From Alistipes megaguti (lineage in GTDB: Bacteria; Bacteroidota; Bacteroidia; Bacteroidales; Rikenellaceae): DNA of 64,000 nt. Positions 18,711 through 27,863 of the stretch are shown here, piece by piece; the first letter of the stretch is position 1; each line of letters starts with the position of its first letter. The notes below the pieces were generated by a model. The model was not told the DNA's origin and made no database searches. It was given only the letters and a program-made list of their open reading frames with translations. The stretch spans positions 186,001-250,000 of the forward strand of contig NZ_LR027382.1 in NCBI RefSeq assembly GCF_900604385.1, read 5' to 3'. Position numbers and translations under genes: made by a program.

Positions 18711-20680
18711 TACGGAATCGATTGCTGACTGCAACGGCAGCCCTGCTCGTATTGCTCCCGGTCTCGGCCAGGGAGCACCGCGTGGCAAGCGTGGAGTCGC
18801 CCGACGGTAGCAACACGGTCAATCTCCTCTACGACGGAGAGTGCCTCCGCTACGAGGTGTTCCGCCGCGGAGAACGGATTCTGGCCCCGTCGCCGCTCGC
18901 CATGACGGTCGACGGCCGGACGTGGGGCTCCGACGCCCGCCCACGAAAGATCACGCGCCGGGAGGTCGATCGTACGGAGCACTTCGTCGTGGCCCGGAAA
19001 TACCCCTCCGTGCGCGACAACTTCCGGGAAGTGCAACTGCATTATGCGGATTACCGGATCGAAGTGCGCGCCTACGCCGACGGTGTTGCCTACCGGTTCG
19101 TCGGAACCAGTCCCGTCGAGGGATCCGTCGAACACGAACGGGTGAGCTACGAATTTGCCGGAGACTACCCCTCCTTCACGCTGTTGACCCGCAATCTGCA
19201 GAACTGGTTCGAAGAGAATTACACCGAAAGGCCGTTGAGCCGTCTGCCCGCCGACAGCATCTCGATAGCTCCGGTTCTGGTGCGCGTCGGGGAGTACAAC
19301 GTACTGCTGGCCGAAGCCAGTCTCTACAACTATCCGGGACTCTATCTGCGCCCCACGGGAGCGGGATTCGAAGGGGTTCAGGCGGCTTATCCCCGCAAGG
19401 AGGAGTTTTTCGACGGCACGAACAAGATCTACGCAACCGAACGCGAACCCTATCTGGTGAAATGCCGTCTCGACCGCGCATTCCCGTGGCGCGTGACGGG
19501 ACTCTTCGACAATGATGCGGCGATCCTCGGCAGCGAACTGATCTATCTGCTCTCGGAGAAGAGTGCGGAGGATTATTCGTGGATACGTCCCGGCAAGGTC
19601 CTCTGGGACTGGTGGAACCACAACAACATCTATGGCGTGGACTTCAAGGCCGGAATCAATACGCAGACCTACTGCTACATGATCGACTTCGCCGCCGAAC
19701 ACGGCATCGAATACCTGCTCATCGACGAGGGATGGTCGGCCCGCGACGATCTGTTGACCCTCAACCCCGAAGTGGACATGCCCGCGATCTGCCGCCATGC
19801 CGCCGACAAAGGGGTCGGAGTCCTGCTCTGGGCCAAGTGGATCAACGTCGACCGACAGCTCGACGAAGCCTTCGAACGCATGAAATCGTGGGGCGTCAAG
19901 GGGGTGAAGATCGACTTCATGGACCGCAATGATGCCAAGATGGTCAATTTCTACGAGCGTGTGGCCCGCAAGGCCCGGGAGTGCCGGTTCCTGGTCGACT
20001 TCCACGGATCCTATCCCAACGAGGGCATGCGGGCGAAATACCCGCTGCTGATGACCCGCGAGGGGGTCGTGGGGCTCGAATACAACAAATGGAGCGATCG
20101 GGCCACACCGCGACATGACCTGATCATCCCCTTCCTCCGCATGTGGGTCGGACCGATGGACTACACCCCGGGCGCCATGCTCAACGCCCAGAAGGAGTCG
20201 TTCCGCATCAACGCCGTGGAGCCCATGAGCCAGGGAACCCGCGTCCATCAGCTGGCCATGTACGTCGTCTACGAAAGCCCGCTCCAGATGCTCTCGGACA
20301 GTCCGACCAAGTACCTCGAAAATCCGCAATGCTTCGAGTTCCTCAAACAGGTCCCGACCGTCTGGGACGAAACCCGTCCGTTGTTCGGCCGGATCGGCGA
20401 ATACATCGGCATTGCCCGTCGCAGCGGCGAGCGGTGGTTCGTCGGGATTATGGGTGGGAACGACCCCCGGCAACTCCGCCTCGACCTCTCGTTCCTCGGA
20501 CCGGGAAGTTACCTCATGACCGCCTTCCGCGACGGGATGAATGCCGATGTCAACGGCAAGGACTTCAGCCGCACGGTCGAAGAGGTGGACTCCTCGCGGC
20601 AGATCCCCGTCCGGCTGGCTCCCGGAGGCGGCTTCTCGGCCGTCATCACCCCCAAACAGACCTCTCATCCTAAAAACTGA
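18707..20680 (+). CDS. Glycoside hydrolase family 97, retaining-type
   Basis: A 657 aa exported enzyme (signal peptide ending VSA, no lipobox). The N-terminal beta-sandwich starts VASVESPDGSNTVNLLY, and the barrel carries KVLWDWW (298-303), LLIDEGWS (337-344) and KIDFMDRND (401-409). Asp403 occupies the nucleophile position of the retaining GH97 branch, and Glu458 (GLEYNKWS) lies 55 residues later, a suitable acid/base candidate. This points to alpha-galactosidase or beta-L-arabinopyranosidase-like activity rather than the inverting SusB alpha-glucosidase type. The start overlaps the nucleoside hydrolase stop. Confidence 0.9.
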   Translation: MIRNRLLTATAALLVLLPVSAREHRVASVESPDGSNTVNLLYDGECLRYEVFRRGERILAPSPLAMTVDGRTWGSDARPRKITRREVDRTEHFVVARKYPSVRDNFREVQLHYADYRIEVRAYADGVAYRFVGTSPVEGSVEHERVSYEFAGDYPSFTLLTRNLQNWFEENYTERPLSRLPADSISIAPVLVRVGEYNVLLAEASLYNYPGLYLRPTGAGFEGVQAAYPRKEEFFDGTNKIYATEREPYLVKCRLDRAFPWRVTGLFDNDAAILGSELIYLLSEKSAEDYSWIRPGKVLWDWWNHNNIYGVDFKAGINTQTYCYMIDFAAEHGIEYLLIDEGWSARDDLLTLNPEVDMPAICRHAADKGVGVLLWAKWINVDRQLDEAFERMKSWGVKGVKIDFMDRNDAKMVNFYERVARKARECRFLVDFHGSYPNEGMRAKYPLLMTREGVVGLEYNKWSDRATPRHDLIIPFLRMWVGPMDYTPGAMLNAQKESFRINAVEPMSQGTRVHQLAMYVVYESPLQMLSDSPTKYLENPQCFEFLKQVPTVWDETRPLFGRIGEYIGIARRSGERWFVGIMGGNDPRQLRLDLSFLGPGSYLMTAFRDGMNADVNGKDFSRTVEEVDSSRQIPVRLAPGGGFSAVITPKQTSHPKN

Positions 20681-20685
20681 TTCTT

Positions 20686-21693
20686 ATGTATATTGTCGGT
20701 AGTTACTTCACGGCTGTCGTCTTCTGTCTGATTACGATGCTGTGCTGGGGTTCCTGGGGCAACACCCAGAAATTGGCCTCGAAGAGCTGGAGATACGAGC
20801 TCTTCTACTGGGACTATGTCATCGGCATGGTCATCTTCGCACTCCTGCTCGGGTTGACGATGGGCAGCATCGGCGATGCGGGCCGGCCCTTCCTCACGGA
20901 TCTCGGGCAGGCCGCCGCAGCATCCATCGGCTGGGTACTGCTCGGCGGCGTGATCTTCAACGCCTCGAACATCCTGCTTTCGGCCTCCGTATCGCTGGCC
21001 GGCATGGCCGTCGCTTTCCCGCTGGGCGTCGGAATCGCCCTGGTGCTGGGCGTTATCATCAACTACGTCGGAGCCCCTGCGGGGAATCCGCTCATCCTCT
21101 TCCTCGGAGTGGCTCTTATCGTGCTGGCCATCATCTGCAACGGCATCGCCTCGGGTCGGATGCAGCACGGCGAGGAGAACCGGAAGAACAACCGAAAGGG
21201 ATTGATCCTCGCCCTCGTTGCCGGTATTCTGATGTCGCTCTTTTACCGCTTTGTCGTCATGGGCATGGATGTCGAGAACTTCCAGGCCCCGGCCGGGGGA
21301 ATGCTGACGCCCTATTCGGCCATCTTCATCTTCTCGCTCGGCGTACTGGTCAGCAACCTGCTCTTCAACACGCTGGTCATGCGCTGGCCCTTCGTCGGCG
21401 AACCCGTCGGCTATGGCACCTATTTCAAGGGATCCCTTTCCACGCACATGGTCGGCATGCTGGGCGGTGCCATCTGGTGTCTGGGTACGGCCTTCAGCTA
21501 CATCGCCTCCGGAGAGGCGGGCCCGGCCATCTCCTATGCCCTGGGACAGGGTGCTCCGATGATCGCCGCCATCTGGGGGGTCTTCATCTGGAAAGAGTTC
21601 AAGGGAGCCTCCAGACTGGTCAACGGGCTGCTGACCCTGATGTTCCTGCTCTTTATCGGAGGTCTCGCTCTCATTATCGCTGCCGGAAACTAA
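20686..21693 (+). CDS. GRP/ureide-permease-type sugar or nucleobase-derived transporter
   Basis: A 335 aa inner-membrane protein with about ten hydrophobic segments and a charged loop near residues 165-180 (MQHGEENRKNNRKG). ITMLCWGSWGNTQKLA and the repeated glycine-rich helices resemble the DMT-superfamily glucose/ribose porters and plant ureide permeases. It begins 5 nt after the GH97 gene. Within this operon it is the only candidate for moving the released monosaccharide, probably ribose, to the cytoplasmic ribokinase. Substrate assignment is inference. Confidence 0.75.
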   Translation: MYIVGSYFTAVVFCLITMLCWGSWGNTQKLASKSWRYELFYWDYVIGMVIFALLLGLTMGSIGDAGRPFLTDLGQAAAASIGWVLLGGVIFNASNILLSASVSLAGMAVAFPLGVGIALVLGVIINYVGAPAGNPLILFLGVALIVLAIICNGIASGRMQHGEENRKNNRKGLILALVAGILMSLFYRFVVMGMDVENFQAPAGGMLTPYSAIFIFSLGVLVSNLLFNTLVMRWPFVGEPVGYGTYFKGSLSTHMVGMLGGAIWCLGTAFSYIASGEAGPAISYALGQGAPMIAAIWGVFIWKEFKGASRLVNGLLTLMFLLFIGGLALIIAAGN

Positions 21694-21707
21694 TCACACC
21701 ATCCATC

Positions 21708-23108
21708 ATGAAACAACTGCTTTGGACTCTCTGTGCTCTGGCGGCCCTCGGCGCCGCCTCCTGCACGCAATCACCGAAAGATTACCGCATCGTCGACGGC
21801 GTGATCGTCACCGAGACCCCGCCCCGTCAGGAGGGGCAACAATCCGTACTGGGACTCCGCTGCGAGCCGATCGATACCGTACGCGTCGGGTTCATCGGAC
21901 TCGGCATGCGCGGTCCGGGGGCTGTCGAACGGTTCACCCACCTCGACGGCGTCGAGATCCGCGCCCTCTGCGACCTCTATCCCGAGCGGGTCGACAGCGC
22001 TCAGGCCATCCTGACACGCCGGGGGCTTCCCCAGGCCGCTTCGTACAGCGGCGAGGAGGGTTGGAAAGAGCTTTGCAACCGGTCGGATCTGGACCTGGTC
22101 TACATCTGTACGCCGTGGCAGCTGCACGTTCCAATGGCGGTTTACGCCATGCAGCAGGGCAAGCATGTCGCCGTGGAGGTACCGGCCGCCACCTCGCTCG
22201 AGGAGTGCTGGCAACTGGTCAATACCGCCGAGCAGACGCAACGCCACTGCATGATGCTCGAAAACTGCGTCTACGACTTCTTCGAACTCACCACGCTGAA
22301 CATGGCTCAGCAGGGGCTCTTCGGAGAACTCCTGCATGCCGAAGGCTCCTACATCCACAACCTCGAGGAGTTCTGGGACTACTACCAGGGGAACTGGCGT
22401 CTGGCATTCAACCAGCAGCACCGCGGTGATGTCTACGCCACACACGGTCTGGGGCCGGCCTGCCAGCTCCTTGACATCCATCGCGGCGACCGGATGACCC
22501 GGCTGGTATCGATGGACACCCCCTCGGTCAACGGTCTGGCCCTGGCCCGGGAAAAGATGGGCGCCGAGCAGTTTGCCAACGGGGACCACACCCTGACGCT
22601 GATCCAGACCCAGCGGGGACGCACGATCCTGCTCGAGCACAACGTCTACACGCCGCGCCCCTACAGCCGGATGTACCAGGTGACCGGCACAAAGGGATTT
22701 GCCAACAAGTATCCGATCGAGGGGTACGCCTTCCAGCCGGAACAGCTCTCCGGTTCCGGAATCCCCGATCATGAGAATCTGAGCGCCCACAGCTTCGTTT
22801 CGGACGAGGTACGGACCGCCCTGATGGAGCAGTACAAGCATCCGATCACCCGCGAACTCGAGGCAAAAGCCCGCGAAGTCGGCGGACACGGAGGTATGGA
22901 CTTCATCATGGATTACCGGTTGATCTACTGTCTGCACAACGGTCTGCCGCTCGATCAGGATGTCTACGACGCCGCCGAATGGTCGTGCATCGGAGCCTTG
23001 ACCGCCCTCTCGCTCGAGCACAACAACGCTCCGGTGGCCGTTCCGGACTTTACACGCGGCGACTGGAACAAAATCGACGGATACCGGCACGCCCTCGTAG
23101 AACCGTAA
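21708..23108 (+). CDS. Gfo/Idh/MocA-type GH109 family enzyme (alpha-N-acetylgalactosaminidase-like)
   Basis: A 466 aa lipoprotein (GAASC, Cys19) with a Rossmann nucleotide motif VGFIGLGMRG at residues 60-69, EVPAA at 157-161 in the dinucleotide-linked active-site region, and GHGGMD at 393-398, a motif shared with GH109. GH109 enzymes use bound NAD+ for a redox-elimination mechanism on alpha-N-acetylgalactosaminides. The ATG was chosen because the lipoprotein signal starts there; the longer frame overlaps the transporter. It is the last gene of the operon. Substrates other than GalNAc are possible. Confidence 0.83.
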   Translation: MKQLLWTLCALAALGAASCTQSPKDYRIVDGVIVTETPPRQEGQQSVLGLRCEPIDTVRVGFIGLGMRGPGAVERFTHLDGVEIRALCDLYPERVDSAQAILTRRGLPQAASYSGEEGWKELCNRSDLDLVYICTPWQLHVPMAVYAMQQGKHVAVEVPAATSLEECWQLVNTAEQTQRHCMMLENCVYDFFELTTLNMAQQGLFGELLHAEGSYIHNLEEFWDYYQGNWRLAFNQQHRGDVYATHGLGPACQLLDIHRGDRMTRLVSMDTPSVNGLALAREKMGAEQFANGDHTLTLIQTQRGRTILLEHNVYTPRPYSRMYQVTGTKGFANKYPIEGYAFQPEQLSGSGIPDHENLSAHSFVSDEVRTALMEQYKHPITRELEAKAREVGGHGGMDFIMDYRLIYCLHNGLPLDQDVYDAAEWSCIGALTALSLEHNNAPVAVPDFTRGDWNKIDGYRHALVEP

Positions 23109-23140
23109 CGCTCCTCCGCAAGCGAAGCGGTTCCGGCACA

Positions 23141-23186
23141 CAAGCGAAGCCCCTGCATGCCTTTCAGCATGCAGGGGCTTCGTTTG
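23141..23186 (+). terminator. Terminator at the end of the SusCD operon
   Basis: A perfect 16 bp stem (23145-23160 with 23167-23182), loop CTTTCA, extended by AA/TT pairs and followed by a TTTGTT tail. It separates the operon from convergent ahcY. Confidence 0.92.
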
Positions 23187-23219
23187 TTGAAAATGCGACG
23201 GAGCGAGTCTGCCGCCGCA

Positions 23220-24629
<1,410 letters not shown>

Positions 24630-24778
24630 ATCGTTTCAATTTTAAGTGTTGTATCCGTTTCGGTCGCCGTACCGCAGCCTCCGCCGCAGTCGCAACCGCA
24701 TTATTTCTCCTTCGTCTCCACCCCGCAGCGGCTATTCAACTTCCTCGGTCATCCCCCACGGCAGCCCCAGGCGGCCAT

Positions 24779-25171
24779 TCAAACCCCCTCGGCGGCCCCC
24801 TCGGCGGCGATCAGCTCGCGGATCCGCTCCCGGTCGCGGGCGATCTGTTCGCGGAGCTCCTCCACCGTGGCAAAACGCCGTTCGTCGCGGATCTTCTCCA
24901 CGAGTTCGACCCGCAGGCGGCGTCCGTAGAGCGACTCCGTCAGGTCAAAGACATGGGTCTCGAGGCGGCGTTCCGATCCCCCCACCGAAGGGTTGCAGCC
25001 CAGGTTCGACATGGCGTCGTACCAGCGGCCGTCGATCTCGACCCGCGAGCGATAGACCCCATCCGTCAGCGGAAGGTCCGCCGCCACGGCCAGATTGGCC
25101 GTCGGAAAGCCCAACTCCCGGCCCAGGCGCCGTCCATGCTCCACCACCCCTTCGATCACCACCCGTTCCAT
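24779..25171 (-). CDS. Stand-alone riboflavin kinase domain (RibF C-terminal type)
   Basis: Phosphorylates riboflavin to FMN. The 130 aa protein consists only of the riboflavin-kinase barrel: VVIEGVVEHGRRLGRELGFPTANL (residues 4-27), DGVYRSRV, NLGCNPSVGG and the acidic C-terminal helix. The FAD synthetase domain that normally precedes it in bacterial bifunctional RibF is absent, and the upstream DNA codes the AI-2E permease, so this is not a truncation at this site. Its ATG overlaps the permease TGA. The adenylyltransferase step must be supplied elsewhere, or a separate full-length RibF exists. Confidence 0.82.
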   Translation of the reverse strand: MERVVIEGVVEHGRRLGRELGFPTANLAVAADLPLTDGVYRSRVEIDGRWYDAMSNLGCNPSVGGSERRLETHVFDLTESLYGRRLRVELVEKIRDERRFATVEELREQIARDRERIRELIAAEGAAEGV

Positions 25172-26277
25172 CAGATCTTTTCGGTCAGTTTGCGCACCAG
25201 GCTGAACTGCGAGAAGAACTCCTTGGCGAAGACCCGCAGCACCGTATACGAGGGGATGGCCAGCAGCATACCCAGAATCCCGGCCAGCGATCCGGCAATC
25301 AGGATCACCAGAAAGACCTCCAGCGGATGGGCCTTGACCCGCTTCGAGTAGAGCGTCGGCTGGAGGATGAAGTCATCCATTCCCTTGATGACCAGCAGCG
25401 TGCAGACGATCACCAGCACCGTATGCCCGACGGGCATCCCCTCGATCGGCGTCACGATACCCACCAGCACCGACAGAATGCCGCCGATCAGCGGTCCGGC
25501 GTAGGGCACGACATTCATCGCCCCCATGATCAGCCCGATGAAGGCCGCATCGGCCATCGTCATTCCGAAGGCCATCATCACCAGCGAGACGGCAATCATC
25601 AGCAGCAGACTCTCCGTGAGGATGCCCGTGAAGTAACGGCCCAGCAGCAGCGTCACCGAATCCAGTGCGCGGGTGATATTTTCGTGGTAGTGTTCGGGGA
25701 AGACCGCCGTGACCATGGCGTAGAAGAGCCCCTCCTCCTTGAGGAAGAAGAAGGTGATGAACGAGATCGAGAAGACGGCGATGACCAGCGAGACCACCAC
25801 GCCGATGACCGACGAGAAGAGACGGTTCAACGAATCGAGGTCGATGATCTGACGCATGGCCGTCGTCAGCTCATCGGAGAGCGAGAAGGTGCTCTCGGGC
25901 AGGGCGAAGAGGTGCTGCAGATCATGCTGCGCCCGCGCTACGGGTTCGCTGATGCTCGACATGACGACCGTGAAGTCCACATGGGCAAACTGGTTGATCT
26001 TGTTGAAGACCAGCGGCACGAAGAGCGAAAAGCAGGCCGCAAAGATCGCCCAGATCACCACGAGCGTCACCAGCGCCGCCAGCCAACGCGGAACCCGCCA
26101 GCCCCGGATGCGAAGATCCGACAGCCGCTTCACCAGCGGTCGCCCCATGACGGCCAGAACGGCCGATACCAGTATATAGACGACGATCGACGAGAAGTAC
26201 CACACCAGAAAGAGCACGGCCGTGACGATGACCGCACCCACGATGAACTTCAGAACCGTCTGTGGCGTCGTCTTCAT
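25171..26277 (-). CDS. AI-2E family transporter (PerM-type permease)
   Basis: A 368 aa inner-membrane protein. Hydrophobic pairs at about residues 10-45, 60-85, 155-185 and 205-330 and motifs such as SFITFFFLKEEG, MNVVPYAGPLIGGI and QPTLYSKRVKAHPLEVFLVI are typical of the AI-2E/PerM family. Members have been linked to autoinducer-2 or ion export; the substrate here is unknown. It starts 4 nt after psd and ends overlapping the riboflavin kinase start, so it is embedded in the phospholipid gene run. Confidence 0.88.
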   Translation of the reverse strand: MKTTPQTVLKFIVGAVIVTAVLFLVWYFSSIVVYILVSAVLAVMGRPLVKRLSDLRIRGWRVPRWLAALVTLVVIWAIFAACFSLFVPLVFNKINQFAHVDFTVVMSSISEPVARAQHDLQHLFALPESTFSLSDELTTAMRQIIDLDSLNRLFSSVIGVVVSLVIAVFSISFITFFFLKEEGLFYAMVTAVFPEHYHENITRALDSVTLLLGRYFTGILTESLLLMIAVSLVMMAFGMTMADAAFIGLIMGAMNVVPYAGPLIGGILSVLVGIVTPIEGMPVGHTVLVIVCTLLVIKGMDDFILQPTLYSKRVKAHPLEVFLVILIAGSLAGILGMLLAIPSYTVLRVFAKEFFSQFSLVRKLTEKI

Positions 26278-26281
26278 GGCT

Positions 26282-26959
26282 CTACTCCTCCACCTTGCGC
26301 AGACGGGCGATCGGCGTCTGCGAACCGATTGTCGGATCGCCGATCTCCACCAGCAGTTCGCTGTCCTTCGGAACCAGCACGTCGATGCGCGATCCGAACT
26401 TGATGAAGCCGCAGACGCTGTTCTGCTCCACCTGATGGCCCACCTTCATGTAGGAGACGATCCGCCGTGCGATGAGCCCCGCAATCTGGCGGAACAGCAC
26501 CCGCTGGCCCGAGGGCATCCGCACCACCGTGGTCGTCCGTTCGTTCTCGGTCGACGACTTCGGGTGCCACGCCACCAGAAAACGGCCCGGATGGTATTTG
26601 AAATACTCCACCTCGCCCCCGACGGGCACCCAGTTCATGTGGACATTGGTGATCGACATGAAGATCGAGATCTGCATCATCTCCTCCTGGAGGTACTCGT
26701 TCTCGCGCACCACCTCGGTCACCACCACACGGCCGTCGCACGGTGCGAAGACCAGATCGTTGTCGTGGATGCGGACCCGACGCGGCTCGCGGAAAAAGGC
26801 CACGATGAAGAACCAGAAGAGCAGCAGGAAGATCGTTCCGCCCCACAGCAGAGCCGTGCCCGACTCGTTGACCAGCATCCGGTAGAAGAGCCACCAGATC
26901 AGCAGGCACACGGCGCCCGAAACTCCGATGATCTTGTATCCTTCCTTGTTGATTCTCAT
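26282..26959 (-). CDS. psd: Phosphatidylserine decarboxylase proenzyme, short type
   Basis: Converts phosphatidylserine to phosphatidylethanolamine at the inner membrane. The 225 aa protein has two N-terminal membrane segments (about 9-29 and 35-57), NVHMNWVPVGG, and the pyruvoyl-forming site FGS at 188-190 with predicted cleavage between Gly189 and Ser190. The length fits the short psd-B/archaeal-like type found in Bacteroidota. It lies 19 nt downstream of cdsA, placing two consecutive phospholipid-synthesis steps in one operon. Confidence 0.94.
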   Translation of the reverse strand: MRINKEGYKIIGVSGAVCLLIWWLFYRMLVNESGTALLWGGTIFLLLFWFFIVAFFREPRRVRIHDNDLVFAPCDGRVVVTEVVRENEYLQEEMMQISIFMSITNVHMNWVPVGGEVEYFKYHPGRFLVAWHPKSSTENERTTTVVRMPSGQRVLFRQIAGLIARRIVSYMKVGHQVEQNSVCGFIKFGSRIDVLVPKDSELLVEIGDPTIGSQTPIARLRKVEE

Positions 26960-26978
26960 ATTTCGGTACGATTTGGAG

Positions 26979-27827
26979 TTACATCACATAAAGCATATAG
27001 ACGAAGACGAACGGCGCCGAAAGCAGTTCGGCATCGAAACGGTCGAGCACACCGCCGTGGCCGGGGATCAGCCGACCGGAATCCTTGACGCCGGCCGCCC
27101 GCTTGAACATCGACTCCACCAGATCGCCCAATACGCCGGTGATCGAGGCCACGAAGGCCAGTCCTGCCCATGCCGCATAGTTGCCCTTGAGCGCCCATGC
27201 GGCAACCAGTCCCATAGCCACGGCACCGATGACTCCACCGAAGAAGCCTTCCCACGACTTCTTGGGCGAGAGGCGTTCGCAAAGCCGGTGACGTCCCAGA
27301 CTCATCCCCACCAGATAGGCGAAGACGTCGTTGGCCCAGATGATGAAGATGTAGAACATCATCACGCCGGGACTCCACTCCTCGCTGGCGATGATCGGGA
27401 AGTAGCACATCAGCGAGAAGGGAAGCGCCACGTAGATCACCCCCAGCAATGTGGTGGCGATATTGACCGCGGGATTCTCCCGGCGGCGGAAGAGTTCGCA
27501 GATGAACATCACCGGAAGCAGCAACAGCAGAAAGGCCATGCCGAAGGCAAAGGTCCGGTTGGCACTCCCCAGAATCTGGATGTCGTCGCACACGACGGCG
27601 AAATTCAGCGCCAGCAGCACCAACCCCGCAACCAGACCGACGATCCGTTGCGGAGCCGCTCCCCGCGCCTCGGTCAGGGTGTAGAATTCACGCATTCCCA
27701 CGATCAGCAACAGCGCCAGCAACGCGCCGAAGCTCCATTGTGACCACGCAATGGCCCCCAGGACAACCACGGCAAGGACCGCTCCGCTCAACGTTCGGAC
27801 CAGCAGATTCTTCAGTTTTTCGTTCAT
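26979..27827 (-). CDS. cdsA: Phosphatidate cytidylyltransferase
   Basis: Makes CDP-diacylglycerol from phosphatidic acid and CTP, the precursor of all phospholipids here. The 282 aa protein has about eight membrane segments, SPKKSWEGFFGG, and the C-terminal CDS signature GDLVESMFKRAAGVKDSG followed by PGHGGVLDRFDA. It is 36 nt downstream of ftsH and followed by psd. Confidence 0.95.
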   Translation of the reverse strand: MNEKLKNLLVRTLSGAVLAVVVLGAIAWSQWSFGALLALLLIVGMREFYTLTEARGAAPQRIVGLVAGLVLLALNFAVVCDDIQILGSANRTFAFGMAFLLLLLPVMFICELFRRRENPAVNIATTLLGVIYVALPFSLMCYFPIIASEEWSPGVMMFYIFIIWANDVFAYLVGMSLGRHRLCERLSPKKSWEGFFGGVIGAVAMGLVAAWALKGNYAAWAGLAFVASITGVLGDLVESMFKRAAGVKDSGRLIPGHGGVLDRFDAELLSAPFVFVYMLYVM

Positions 27828-27863
27828 CGGTTTCAGTAGTCAGGTCGTTACAGGTTGTTCCGC

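Noticed and set aside
24630..24778. A possible SAH riboswitch before ahcY.
   Set aside because: A CCGAGGA-like stretch is present, but the paired regions of the SAH class could not be matched. I see no promoter or other element in this 149 nt spacer.
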